Both the position numbers and the translations under genes were made by a program. Positions 16,572 through 24,645 of a stretch of DNA of 64,000 bases are shown here, in pieces. Below the pieces are notes generated by a model. That model was not told where the DNA came from. It did not search any database and saw nothing but the letters and a program-made list of their open reading frames with translations. The stretch is from Microbacterium proteolyticum. GTDB taxonomy: Bacteria; Actinomycetota; Actinomycetes; Actinomycetales; Microbacteriaceae. The stretch is from NCBI RefSeq assembly GCF_030818075.1, contig NZ_JAUSZZ010000001.1:2542001-2606000 (forward strand), given 5' to 3'. Position 1 is the stretch's first letter, and each line of letters opens with the position of its first letter.

Positions 16572-17986
16572 GCTCCACACCTCCGCTGCGGTCGGGGTCG
16601 CTGCGTCGCCGCACGATCCTGGCCGTGCTTGCGCTCGTCGCGCTGCTGCTCGTGGTGCTGGCCGTGGTGGTCGACCTCGCTCTGGGCGCCCGGCTGCGGG
16701 GACAGATCGAGGAGCGGCTGCGCGACCGGGCCGCGGCGGCCGCGTCGCTCGTCGGAACCGTCGACGACGCCGACCTCGCCGAGCGCCTGTCGTTCCAGGG
16801 ACTCGCGGTGCGGATCGACGGCGCGGGTGGCGACTCGGTCGTCGCGGGACCGAGTCCCGAGCAGTTGCGCGATGCTCCCCCGGGACCGGGCGGTGGACCC
16901 GGGCCGGATGAGCGATCGGCGCCGCAGCCCTCCGCCTCCAGCGACGTGCAGGTCGTGGCATCCGCGGTGTCGGGCGACGATCAGCTCGTGACGCTGCGCT
17001 CGACGCTCAGCGACGGGTCGACCCTGAGTCTCACCGCGTCCGCGGTCGGCGTCGGCGACACCCTCGTGCAGGTGCGGTGGATCATGGCTGTCGCCTCGGT
17101 CGGCGTGCTCGTGCTGGCCGCCGGGGCGGTCACGGTCGTCGTGCGCCGGAGTCTGCGGCCCCTCGACCAGGTGTCGCAGGTCGCGCGGGCCATCGGCTCC
17201 GGCGAGCGCGAACGACGTCTGCGTCCGACCCGACCCGACACCGAGATCGGACGCGTCGCCACCGCCCTCGACGACATGCTCGACGACGTCGTCGGCGCCG
17301 AGCAGGCGGCGCGCGATGCCGAGGGGCGACTACGGGCCTTCCTCTCCGACGCCGCGCACGAGCTGCGGACGCCCGTCGCCGGCATCCGTGCGGCCGCCGA
17401 CACCCTCGTACGCGCCGATCTCGACGCGCCCGAGCGCGAGCTGCTTGCCGCGCACGTCGCCCGCGAGGCGACCCGGGCCTCACGCCTCGTCGACGACCTG
17501 CTGACGATGGCCCGTGTCGACCGGGGCCTCGAGCTGGACCCGGTCGATACGGACCTGCGGGCCGTGGTCGAGGCCGAGGTGCGCCGTGCACCGCTCGTGC
17601 ACCCGTCGCTGCGCGTTCGTGCGGAGATCCCGGATGCCGCGGTGCCCGTGCGCATCGATGTCGACCGTATCGCTCAGGTGTTGTCGAACCTGGTGGAGAA
17701 TGCCGCGCGCGCGACGGCCGGGCGGGGGTCGGTCGTGTTGTCGGTGCGGGTCGAGAGCGGCACGGCCCGCGTGGTCGTCGACGACGACGGACCGGGCGTT
17801 GCGGCCGCCGATCGTGAGCGCATCTTCGAGCGACTCGTACGGCTCGATGAGGGGCGGGCGGCCTCCGGCGGCGTGGGCCTCGGCCTGCCCATCGCTCGCG
17901 GCATCGCCCGGGCGCACGGCGGGGACGTGCGCTGCGTCCCGGCGGCGAGCGGGGCGCGGTTCGAGATGACGGTGCCGCTCAGCTGA
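16568..17986 (+). CDS. Sensor histidine kinase
   Basis: A 472-residue membrane kinase paired with the preceding regulator. Two membrane segments (about 15-38 and 177-202) enclose an extracytoplasmic domain of ~135 residues with a Gly/Pro-rich stretch (PPGPGGGPGPDERSAPQPS). Then come a HAMP domain, the phosphorylated His in SDAAHELRTPVAG, and the ATPase boxes: N (LSNLVENAARAT), G1 (VDDDGPGV), F and G2 (GVGLGLPIARGIARAHGG). The outer domain is not a recognised sensor type. Confidence 0.93.
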   Translation: MSSTPPLRSGSLRRRTILAVLALVALLLVVLAVVVDLALGARLRGQIEERLRDRAAAAASLVGTVDDADLAERLSFQGLAVRIDGAGGDSVVAGPSPEQLRDAPPGPGGGPGPDERSAPQPSASSDVQVVASAVSGDDQLVTLRSTLSDGSTLSLTASAVGVGDTLVQVRWIMAVASVGVLVLAAGAVTVVVRRSLRPLDQVSQVARAIGSGERERRLRPTRPDTEIGRVATALDDMLDDVVGAEQAARDAEGRLRAFLSDAAHELRTPVAGIRAAADTLVRADLDAPERELLAAHVAREATRASRLVDDLLTMARVDRGLELDPVDTDLRAVVEAEVRRAPLVHPSLRVRAEIPDAAVPVRIDVDRIAQVLSNLVENAARATAGRGSVVLSVRVESGTARVVVDDDGPGVAAADRERIFERLVRLDEGRAASGGVGLGLPIARGIARAHGGDVRCVPAASGARFEMTVPLS

Positions 17987-17998
17987 TTCGCGCGACGG

Positions 17999-18036
17999 CG
18001 CGGCATCCGTCGTCTTCGAGAGAGTCGGATGCCGCG
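17999..18036 (+). terminator. Hairpin after the histidine kinase gene
   Basis: CGCGGCATCCG (17999-18009) pairs perfectly with CGGATGCCGCG (18026-18036), loop 16 nt, 13 nt past the stop codon. As in the fabF terminator, the stem is built from two facing copies of the GGATGCC heptamer. Confidence 0.6.
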
Positions 18037-18057
18037 TCGACGGCCCCTGCGCATGGA

Positions 18058-18094
18058 CACGCCCCGCTGCGAGGCGGCAGTCGACGGGGGCGTG
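18058..18094 (-). terminator. Hairpin between histidine kinase and DUF7882 genes
   Basis: CACGCCCC (18058-18065) pairs with GGGGCGTG (18087-18094). It lies between two convergent genes and probably serves the minus-strand DUF7882 gene, which ends at 18141. Confidence 0.45.
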
Positions 18095-18140
18095 CACGGC
18101 GGACCGCTGCGGTGATCGGCGCCGCGGGCCCAAAGGGCGG

Positions 18141-18482
18141 TCAGGGGCGCGCGCGGACTCCGACGGGCTGGCGGGGCGGTGTGGGCGGCGGGGCGATGCC
18201 GGCGGCGGTCAGGGTGAGGCCGTCGGCGCCGCTCGCGTCGTGCATCATCTGGTCGACCAGGTTGCGGTCGATCGCCGGTTCACGGCCGCCGTAGAACTGC
18301 ATGACGAGGGCGTTCGAGGCGTGGATCCACAGGCTCGCCTGGCGGACACCCTCGTTGACGGGCAGCTGGAGCATGAAGCCCTCGTTGCGTCGGAGCTTGT
18401 TCATCACGACGATGCGAAGGTGGGCGAGGATGCGGTCGTCGATGTCGAACGATGCGCGGTCTCGGTAGATGAGGCGTCCCAC
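18141..18482 (-). CDS. DUF7882 family small protein
   Basis: A 113-residue protein starting VGRLIYRDRASFDIDDRILAHLRIVVMNKLRRNEGFMLQL. This group is common, often in several copies, in Microbacteriaceae and has sometimes been labelled as an ATP-dependent DNA ligase because of weak similarity; there is no ligase motif here and function is unknown. A conserved core SLWIHASNALVMQFYGGREPAIDRNLVDQMM is followed by a Pro-rich tail. GTG start with AAAGGA at good spacing. Confidence 0.8.
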   Translation of the reverse strand: MGRLIYRDRASFDIDDRILAHLRIVVMNKLRRNEGFMLQLPVNEGVRQASLWIHASNALVMQFYGGREPAIDRNLVDQMMHDASGADGLTLTAAGIAPPPTPPRQPVGVRARP

Positions 18483-18671
18483 GGCTGGTCCTTTTCTGGC
18501 GCGCCGAAGCGTTCCGGTTGAGCAAGGGGCGGGACCACGCCGGGAAGCGAGGCAATGCGGGGACTTCAGTATTTCACTTCGCGAGACATATCGCTCGCGT
18601 TCGGCCGATATATCGCGGACCGCCCGTCGAGGCCCTCGCGTAGACGAATCAAGCGTCGGTCGACCGACCAC
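18483..18671. promoter_or_regulatory. Upstream region of the DUF7882 gene
   Basis: About 190 nt, partly AT-rich, without a gene. It contains the perfect 10-nt palindrome CGATATATCG (18607-18616) and a second ATATCGC (18588-18594) 23 nt away. These probably belong to the DUF7882 promoter; no clear -35/-10 pair can be named. Confidence 0.35.
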
Positions 18672-18722
18672 TTGACATCCTTCGGCGGGCTGTTGCATGG
18701 TTACCTAGTCAACTAATGAACC
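18672..18722 (+). promoter_or_regulatory. Promoter and palindromic operator of the GntR/ABC operon
   Basis: A consensus -35 TTGACA (18672-18677) is followed after 18 nt by CATGGT (18696-18701). Overlapping the -10 and the start region is a 24-nt palindrome, GGTT-nnn-TAGT-nn-ACTA-nnn-AACC (18699-18722). GntR/YtrA-type repressors bind such sites, and the first gene of the operon encodes one, so autorepression is likely. Confidence 0.65.
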
Positions 18723-18738
18723 AGTACACGGAGGTCGC

Positions 18739-19146
18739 ATGATCGACGACGGCAGAGCGCTGTTCCTCCAGATCGCCGAGAGCGTGGAGGACCAGATCGT
18801 CGACGGTTCCCTCCTCGAAGAGACTCGCGCGCCCTCGACCAACGAGCTGGCCGCCTTCCACCGCATCAACCCCGCCACCGCAGCGAAAGGAATCGCCATG
18901 CTCGTCGATAAGGGAGTGCTCTACAAACGCCGTGGGATCGGGATGTTCGTCGCATCCGGGGCGCGCGATCAGCTGCTCGGCGAGCGGCGGTCCACTTTCG
19001 CCGACCGTTTCGTCGATCCCCTCCTCTCCGAGGCGCGCACGCTGGGACTCGGACCCGACGACCTGACCGAACTGATCCGCCAGCGCGCGGCGCTCGCCGC
19101 GTCGTCCGATCGTCCGGAGCGCTCGACCGCAGGGACCGCACGATGA
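18739..19146 (+). CDS. GntR-family regulator, YtrA type
   Basis: A 135-residue repressor. Residues 8-75 are the GntR winged helix (LFLQIAESVEDQIVDGSLLEETRAPSTNELAAFHRINPATAAKGIAMLVDKGVLYKRRG spans it). The C-terminal part is short and helical, as in the YtrA group, which controls ABC transporter operons. The ribosome site GGAGG precedes the ATG. It overlaps the ATPase gene by 4 nt (ATGA). Confidence 0.9.
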   Translation: MIDDGRALFLQIAESVEDQIVDGSLLEETRAPSTNELAAFHRINPATAAKGIAMLVDKGVLYKRRGIGMFVASGARDQLLGERRSTFADRFVDPLLSEARTLGLGPDDLTELIRQRAALAASSDRPERSTAGTAR

Positions 19147-20054
19147 CCGCCGTCATCCAGGTCGAGGGTCTTCATAAGCGCTACCGCGACGCCGATGCCC
19201 TGGCCGATGTGTCGTTCTCCCTTGAGCGGAACGCGATTCACGGGCTTCTCGGCCGCAACGGCGCCGGTAAGACGACCCTGATGTCCATCCTCACCGCCCA
19301 GAATTTCGCGACCAGCGGCAGGGTCCGGGTGTTCGGCGAGGACCCCTATGAGAATCCGCGCGTGCTGTCGCGCATGTGCTTCGTGCGTGAGAGTCAGAAG
19401 TACCCCGACGACGCGAAGCCTCGCCATGCTTTCGCGGCCGCGCGCCTGTTCTTCCCGAACTGGGACGAAGCCGTCGCCGGCGAGCTGATCACGGCGTTCC
19501 AGATCCCGGTCGAACGCCCGATCAAGAAGCTCTCGCGTGGACAGCTCTCTGCGGTCGGTGTCGTCATCGGAATCGCTTCCCGTGCAGAGGTCACGTTCTT
19601 CGACGAGCCGTACCTCGGCCTCGACGCCGTCGCTCGCCAGACCTTCTACGACCGTCTGCTGCGGGACTACTCGCTGCATCCGCGAACGATCGTCCTCTCC
19701 AGCCATCTGATCGACGAGGTCGCCAATCTTCTCGAACGCGTCATCGTGCTCGACGGCGGGCGCGTGGTGATGGACGAAGACACGGATGCCGTGCGTGATC
19801 GCGCGGCGACCATCGTCGGCGACGCCGCCGCCGTCGACGCCTTCTGTGCGGATCGCGACGTGCTGCACCGTGAATCGTTGGGGCGCGTCGCGTCGGCCAC
19901 GGTCCTCGGCCCCTTGGCATCCGAGGACCGCCGCGCCCTGGCGGACGCTCGCCTGGAGGTGTCCCCGGTCTCCTTGCAGGAGTACATCGTCCGATCCACC
20001 CAACGGGCGGCGCACGTGCCGGCCGGTGTCGCGCAGGAAGGAGCGCTGCGATGA
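19143..20054 (+). CDS. ABC transporter ATP-binding protein (YtrB-like)
   Basis: A 303-residue ATPase. Walker A is GRNGAGKTTL, the signature is KLSRGQLSAV, Walker B is EVTFFDEPYLGLD, and the switch His is in SSHLIDEV. The C-terminal ~80 residues form the extra domain typical of transporters that act with one membrane partner. It couples ATP hydrolysis to the permease encoded next, with which it overlaps by 4 nt. The substrate is unknown; related systems respond to cell-wall antibiotics. Confidence 0.92.
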   Translation: MTAVIQVEGLHKRYRDADALADVSFSLERNAIHGLLGRNGAGKTTLMSILTAQNFATSGRVRVFGEDPYENPRVLSRMCFVRESQKYPDDAKPRHAFAAARLFFPNWDEAVAGELITAFQIPVERPIKKLSRGQLSAVGVVIGIASRAEVTFFDEPYLGLDAVARQTFYDRLLRDYSLHPRTIVLSSHLIDEVANLLERVIVLDGGRVVMDEDTDAVRDRAATIVGDAAAVDAFCADRDVLHRESLGRVASATVLGPLASEDRRALADARLEVSPVSLQEYIVRSTQRAAHVPAGVAQEGALR

Positions 20055-20746
20055 ACCGCGCGCTGAACGTCGTCCGGCTGCAACTGATCAATCGCCAGAC
20101 CTTCGTCTGGATCCCGCTCATCATCCTGTTCGGGTCGCTCGCGATCAGCCTTCTGATCTACGGCATCATCCAGTCTTCGGGGGCTCGAGGCGTCATGATC
20201 AGCGGTGGCGTGCAGGCGCCGCTGTGGTACTTCGGCGTCATCGGCGCGCAGGCTCTGACCCGGACGTTCCCGTTCTCGCAGGCCATGAGCATCACCCGAC
20301 GGGACTTCTTCATCGGGACGCTGCTGACGGCCGTCCTCACCGCGGGCCTGCTCGCGGTGGTGTTCGTCGTCGGGGGGCTCATCGAGCACGCGACGAACGG
20401 GTACGGCATGAACGGGTGGTTCTTCTACATCCCTTGGGTGTGGGAGGCCGGTCCTCTCGCTGCCGGTGTCGCCTACTTCGCCCTTGCGATGCTCGCGTTC
20501 GTCATCGGTTTCTGGGCGGCGACCGTCTTCAAACGCTTCGGGTCCTTGGCGACGGTCGTCACGCTCGTGGGGGTGGGCCTCGTGGCGGTCGCGGTGGCGT
20601 GGCTCGTCACAGCGACGCGATCGTGGCCGGCGGTCGTCGACACGGTCGTGACGCTGGGGGCGTTCGGCCTCGCCGTGTGCGGCATCCTCGTCACCCTCGT
20701 TCTCTCAACGTCGTCGTTCGCGACGTTGCGTCGCGCGGTCCCCTGA
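20051..20746 (+). CDS. ABC transporter membrane protein
   Basis: A 231-residue integral membrane protein with about six hydrophobic segments (21-41, 57-70, 97-119, 133-157, 166-190 and 195-222). It has no solute-binding partner, so an export or membrane-remodelling role is more likely than uptake. It is the last gene of the GntR-ATPase-permease operon, followed by a terminator hairpin 12 nt later. Confidence 0.85.
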   Translation: MNRALNVVRLQLINRQTFVWIPLIILFGSLAISLLIYGIIQSSGARGVMISGGVQAPLWYFGVIGAQALTRTFPFSQAMSITRRDFFIGTLLTAVLTAGLLAVVFVVGGLIEHATNGYGMNGWFFYIPWVWEAGPLAAGVAYFALAMLAFVIGFWAATVFKRFGSLATVVTLVGVGLVAVAVAWLVTATRSWPAVVDTVVTLGAFGLAVCGILVTLVLSTSSFATLRRAVP

Positions 20747-20758
20747 CACCGGATACCG

Positions 20759-20786
20759 GGGCCGGGCCGCGCGTGCGGCCCGGCCC
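20759..20786 (+). terminator. Terminator of the GntR/ABC operon
   Basis: A perfect 12-bp GC-rich stem: GGGCCGGGCCGC (20759-20770) and GCGGCCCGGCCC (20775-20786) with a 4-nt loop, followed by TTCGTCG. Confidence 0.8.
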
Positions 20787-20998
20787 TTCGTCGTTCGGAG
20801 GGTGAAGCGACGACAGGCGTCTTGCACGCCACGGCCGCGTGGACCGAGCCGGCCCGTCAGGCACATGGCGACCGCGGGGCACGCCCGCGCGGCGGCGCGT
20901 CGGGAGCCGGGGTCGGGGCGAATCCCCAGCCACCACGGCGGCGATGTCGATATCGTCGAAGGGATCTGCGATCATCCGACCCACGAGAGAGAAAACCC

Positions 20999-21076
20999 GT
21001 GAGCCATCACCGCACCTCCCCCGACCAGGAGGGCCGATCTTCGAGCCCCCTCTTTCCGAGAGGGGGTGAGATCTGA
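20999..21076 (+). CDS. Possible 25-residue leader peptide of the CNNM operon
   Basis: A small ORF from the GTG at 20999: VSHHRTSPDQEGRSSSPLF and six more residues. Its stop TGA overlaps the ATG of the CNNM gene (TGATG), the arrangement used for translational coupling. Its last codons form the hairpin that covers the ribosome site of the CNNM gene, so translating ribosomes would open it. A weak purine tract (GAGAGAG) precedes the GTG. It has no similarity I recognise and may not be translated. Confidence 0.4.
   Translation: MSHHRTSPDQEGRSSSPLFPRGGEI
21046..21066 (+). promoter_or_regulatory. Hairpin over the ribosome binding site of the CNNM gene
   Basis: CCCCCTCT (21046-21053) pairs perfectly with AGAGGGGG (21059-21066) with a 5-nt loop. 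The right arm is the Shine-Dalgarno region of the CNNM start at 21076, so the folded form should block initiation. Confidence 0.6.
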
Positions 21077-22479
21077 TGCTGGCTGCGGCCCTGACGCTCC
21101 TGGTGGGCGTCATCGTGACACTCGCGATCATCGTCGCCTGCGGCTTCTTCGTCGCGCAGGAGTTCGCGTACATGTCGGTGGACCGTTCGCGCATGGCGGC
21201 GCTGGCTGAGAAGGGCGACGCCCAGGCCAAACGCGTGCTCGCCATCACCAAGCGCACGTCGTTCATGCTGTCCGGCGCCCAACTGGGCATCACCGTGACC
21301 GGACTGCTGATCGGTTATGTGGCGGAACCGCTGATCGGCGAGTCGATCGGCACGCTGCTCGGCGGTGTGGGCATCGACCCCGCCGTGTCGATCCTCATCG
21401 GCACCGTCGGTGCGCTGCTGCTGGCGACGGTCGTGACGATGATCTTCGGCGAGCTGTACCCGAAGAACCTCGCCATCGCGAGCCCCGAGCCCCTCGCCCG
21501 TGCGCTGGCCGTGCCGACGCGCATCTACCTGATGCTCTTCGGCTGGCTCATCACCGTCTTCGACGTCGCTGCCAACGCCCTGCTGCGCCTGCTGCGTATC
21601 GAGCCGCTGGAGGACGTCGACGAGAGCGCCACCGCCCGCGATCTCGAGGCGATCATCGAGGAGTCGCGCCAGAGCGGCGACCTCCCCGACGACCTGTCGA
21701 TGATCATCGACCGCATCCTCGACTTCCCGCAGCGCGACGTCGAACACGCCATGGTGCCGCGCTCCCAGATCGACTCCGTCACCCCCGACACCACCGTCGG
21801 CGAGGTGCGCGCGCTCATGGCCACCGGCCACACGCGCTACCCGGTCATCGGCGACGAGGACTCCCCCGTCGGCGTCGTCGAGCTCATCGACCTGCTCCGC
21901 GAGCAGCCCGCAGACGACGCACCCGTGGCATCCGTCATGCGTGCGGCGGTCGTCATCCCCACCTCGATGCTGCTGCCCGTCGCCCTCGACCGCATGCGCC
22001 AGTCGCGCAACGAGCTGGCCTGCGTCGTCGACGAGTACGGCAACTTCGACGGCATCCTGACCATCGAAGACCTCACCGAGGAGGTGATTGGCGAGCTCTC
22101 CGACGAGCACGACGTCGAGATCGCCGAGGCGGCGTCGGTCGGTGAGGACGCCTGGAGCGTGCCGGGCGACCTGCACCTCGACGAGCTCGAGCGTCTCATC
22201 GGGCACGATCTCGCCGAGAGCGATGTCGAGACCGTGGCGGGCCTCGTCATCGAGACGCACGGCGACCTGCCGCCGGTCGGCGCCGTCGTGCGCATCGACC
22301 TGCCCGAGCGGGCGAGCGAGACCGTGCAGGGAATCGACATGGAGCGCTGGCTGGCCGTCGAGGTCGCCGAGGTCGACCGCCACGTGCCGTCGCAGCTGCG
22401 CGTGCAGTTGCACGAGATCGATCGGGATGCCGAGCCCGCCGACGAAGCGTCCGCGTCGAACGAGGAGGTGGCCCGATGA
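21076..22479 (+). CDS. CNNM/CorC-family transporter with CBS pair
   Basis: A 467-residue membrane protein, formerly called hemolysin-like. The N-terminal CNNM domain (1-190) has four hydrophobic segments and the family sequence FFVAQEFAYMSVDRSRM and IFGELYPKNLAI. A CBS pair follows (about 215-340; AMVPRSQIDSVTPDTTVGEVRALMATGHTRYPVIGDE and CVVDEYGNFDGILTIEDLTEEVIGEL), then the C-terminal CorC/HlyC domain (355-450). Family members move Mg2+ or Co2+ with Na+. It overlaps the next gene by 4 nt; the start is under a possible leader ORF and hairpin. Confidence 0.9.
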   Translation: MLAAALTLLVGVIVTLAIIVACGFFVAQEFAYMSVDRSRMAALAEKGDAQAKRVLAITKRTSFMLSGAQLGITVTGLLIGYVAEPLIGESIGTLLGGVGIDPAVSILIGTVGALLLATVVTMIFGELYPKNLAIASPEPLARALAVPTRIYLMLFGWLITVFDVAANALLRLLRIEPLEDVDESATARDLEAIIEESRQSGDLPDDLSMIIDRILDFPQRDVEHAMVPRSQIDSVTPDTTVGEVRALMATGHTRYPVIGDEDSPVGVVELIDLLREQPADDAPVASVMRAAVVIPTSMLLPVALDRMRQSRNELACVVDEYGNFDGILTIEDLTEEVIGELSDEHDVEIAEAASVGEDAWSVPGDLHLDELERLIGHDLAESDVETVAGLVIETHGDLPPVGAVVRIDLPERASETVQGIDMERWLAVEVAEVDRHVPSQLRVQLHEIDRDAEPADEASASNEEVAR

Positions 22480-23501
22480 ACGGCTGGACCGTCGCCCTCG
22501 TCACGACCGCACTCATCGTCGCGAGCGCGTTCTTCGTCATCGTCGAATTCGCGTTGCTCGCTGCCCGCCGCCACCGCCTGGAGGAGGAGGCTGCGACCAG
22601 CGCCTCCGCCCGCGCGGCGCTGCGCGGTGTGAACGAGCTGACCGTCATGCTGGCGTTCGCGCAGCTCGGTATCACCGCGTGCACCTTCCTGCTCGGCGCG
22701 ATCACCAAACCCGCCATCGATTACGCCCTCGCGCCGGTGTTCGAGATGTGGGGCCTGCCGTACGTGCTGGCCGACATCATCGCGTTCATGCTGGCGCTGA
22801 TCGTGGTGACCTTCCTGCATCTCGTCATCGGCGAGATGGCGCCGAAGTCGTGGGCGATCGCACACCCCGAGACCGCGGCGAAGGCCACCGGCATCCTGGC
22901 CCGGGCGCTGACGTGGCCGCTGCGTCCGTTCCTGCTGTGGATCAACCACATCGCGAACCGCCTCGTGAAGGCCTCGGGCGTGGAGCCGGTCGACAAGGCC
23001 GCTGCGGGTGGGCAGGACGCCGACACGATCCGTGAGCTCGTCGCGCACTCGCGGCAGGCGGGCACGCTCGAGCAGCAGTACTCCGAGCCGATCGCGCAGG
23101 CGATCGCCCTGGGCACGCTGACCGTCGGCGACATCGTCCGAACGGATCGCTCCCCCACCGCGGTGCCGATGGATGCCACGGTCGCCGACATCCAGGCGGT
23201 CGCCGCCTCGTCGACGCACCTGCGCATCCTCGTCGGTTCGGGTGCGGCATCCCGCGTGGCGCACGTGCGCGACACGCTCGCCGTCGACCCGGCGACGCCG
23301 GCGCTCGACATCGCGCGCGAGCCCCTGCGCCTGGAGCCGGATGCCTCGGCGTACGACGCCCTCGCGCGCATGCGCCGCGGGCGCGTGCAGCTCGCGACGG
23401 TGGTCGAGGGCGAGCGCCTGCTCGGCGTCGTGACGCTCGACGACCTGCTGCGCGAGATCCTGCCCGGGCCGGGCGAGCTGGCGGCGGTTGCGGCGCGGTA
23501 G
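22476..23501 (+). CDS. CNNM-family transporter, second paralogue
   Basis: A 341-residue protein with the same N-terminal CNNM fold (FFVIVEFALLAARRHRLEEEA; HLVIGEMAPKSWAIAHPE) and a shorter, weakly conserved CBS pair ending in LLGVVTLDDLLREILPG. It lacks the C-terminal CorC/HlyC domain of the preceding protein. The two genes overlap (ATGA), so the proteins probably work as a hetero-oligomeric pair, as in other actinobacteria; this is an inference. Confidence 0.88.
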   Translation: MNGWTVALVTTALIVASAFFVIVEFALLAARRHRLEEEAATSASARAALRGVNELTVMLAFAQLGITACTFLLGAITKPAIDYALAPVFEMWGLPYVLADIIAFMLALIVVTFLHLVIGEMAPKSWAIAHPETAAKATGILARALTWPLRPFLLWINHIANRLVKASGVEPVDKAAAGGQDADTIRELVAHSRQAGTLEQQYSEPIAQAIALGTLTVGDIVRTDRSPTAVPMDATVADIQAVAASSTHLRILVGSGAASRVAHVRDTLAVDPATPALDIAREPLRLEPDASAYDALARMRRGRVQLATVVEGERLLGVVTLDDLLREILPGPGELAAVAAR

Positions 23502-23534
23502 GCGCGGTTTCGGGTTCGGGGCGGGTTCTGCGCT

Positions 23535-23559
23535 TCGGGGCGGGTTTTCTCCGCCCCGA
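23535..23559 (+). terminator. Terminator after the CNNM pair
   Basis: TCGGGGCGG (23535-23543) pairs with CCGCCCCGA (23551-23559); the loop GTTTTCT is T-rich. It lies 34 nt after the second CNNM gene. Confidence 0.6.
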
Positions 23560-23595
23560 GCGGCGGGATCCGCCCCGAACTGTGTGGGACGGGGT

Positions 23596-23675
23596 GCGAT
23601 GGCGCCGAACCGCGCGAGGCGGCTGCGCGATGGCCTCGAACCGCGCGAGGCGGCCACGCTGGGCCCGAACCGCGC
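23596..23675. repeat. 31-nt tandem repeat in the CNNM-SDR gap
   Basis: A 28-nt unit (23596-23623) is repeated at 23627-23654 with two to three changes, and its core CCGAACCGCGC appears a third time at about 23664. The key part is CGAACCGCGCGAGGCGGC. The rest of the 299-nt gap has no gene. Function unknown. Confidence 0.6.
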
Positions 23676-23800
23676 ACCGCTTCGAACCTCGGGGGCCGTG
23701 GGCCTATCGCTCGCGCACGGGGTGTCAAGCCGTCACGGGCGCGGGGCGTTGCGGCGTACCGTCGCCCGCGTTCATCTCTCCCCTCTTCGCAAGGACTCCC

Positions 23801-24619
23801 ATGAGCAAGATCTGGTTCATCACCGGCGCATCCAAGGGCTTCGGCCGCGAGTGGGCCGAAGCGGCCCTCGAGCGCGGCGACAGCGTCGCGGGCACGGCGC
23901 GCAACCTCGACGACGTCACCGAGCTCGTCGACGCCTACCCCGACACCTTCCTTCCGCTGCAGCTCGACGTCACCGATCACGCCGCCGACACGGCCGCCGT
24001 GCAGGCGGCGCACGAGCGGTTCGGGCGTCTGGACGTCGTCGTCAACAACGCCGGATTCGGGCACTTCGGAATGGTGGAGGAACTCGCCGAGGACGAGGTG
24101 CGCGCGCAACTCGAGACGAATTTCTTCGGTGCCCTGTGGGTGACGCAGGCGGCGTTGCCGATCATGCGTGCGCAAGGATCCGGACACATCATTCAGGTCT
24201 CGAGCATCGGCGGGATCAGCGCCTTCCCGACGGTGGGCGTCTACCACGCGTCGAAGTGGGCGCTGGAGGGGCTGTCGCAGTCGCTCGCGCAGGAGGTCGC
24301 CGGCTTCGGCATCCACGTGACCCTCATCGAGCCCGGGGGCTACTCCACCGACTGGTCGGGTGCGTCGGCGAAGCGCAGCGAGGAGATCGCGGCGTACGCC
24401 GAGGTGCGCGAGCAGGCGGCGAAGCGCCCGTCGGCCGCCGACCCCGGAAAGCCCGAGGCCACGCGTTCCGCGATTCTGAAGGTCGTTGATGCCGAGAACC
24501 CGCCGCTGCGCATCTTCTTCGGCAAGGCGCCCCTGGGTATCGCCGAGAAGGACTACGCGTCGCGCCTCGAGACGTGGCGCGAGTGGCAGCCGGTGTCGGA
24601 GGAGGCGCACGGGTCCTGA
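23801..24619 (+). CDS. Short-chain dehydrogenase/reductase
   Basis: A 272-residue NAD(P)-dependent oxidoreductase of the classical SDR type: cofactor motif TGASKGFG (8-15), NNAG in VVVNNAGFGHFG, catalytic Ser in IIQVSSIGG and Tyr/Lys in YHASKWAL. After Rossmann motif an LDVTD stretch is present. The C-terminal end is longer than the minimum and may shape the substrate pocket. The substrate is unknown. Single gene with ribosome site AAGGA before the ATG; convergent with the nuclease-like gene. Confidence 0.9.
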   Translation: MSKIWFITGASKGFGREWAEAALERGDSVAGTARNLDDVTELVDAYPDTFLPLQLDVTDHAADTAAVQAAHERFGRLDVVVNNAGFGHFGMVEELAEDEVRAQLETNFFGALWVTQAALPIMRAQGSGHIIQVSSIGGISAFPTVGVYHASKWALEGLSQSLAQEVAGFGIHVTLIEPGGYSTDWSGASAKRSEEIAAYAEVREQAAKRPSAADPGKPEATRSAILKVVDAENPPLRIFFGKAPLGIAEKDYASRLETWREWQPVSEEAHGS

Positions 24620-24645
24620 GGCGACGTGTGGCATGGGGCGATGGG

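Noticed and set aside
20850..20960. A possible cobalamin-type riboswitch upstream of the CNNM pair
   Set aside because: A GCGAATCCCC-like string is present but the conserved cobalamin core and stems are not; the match is partial and probably chance.
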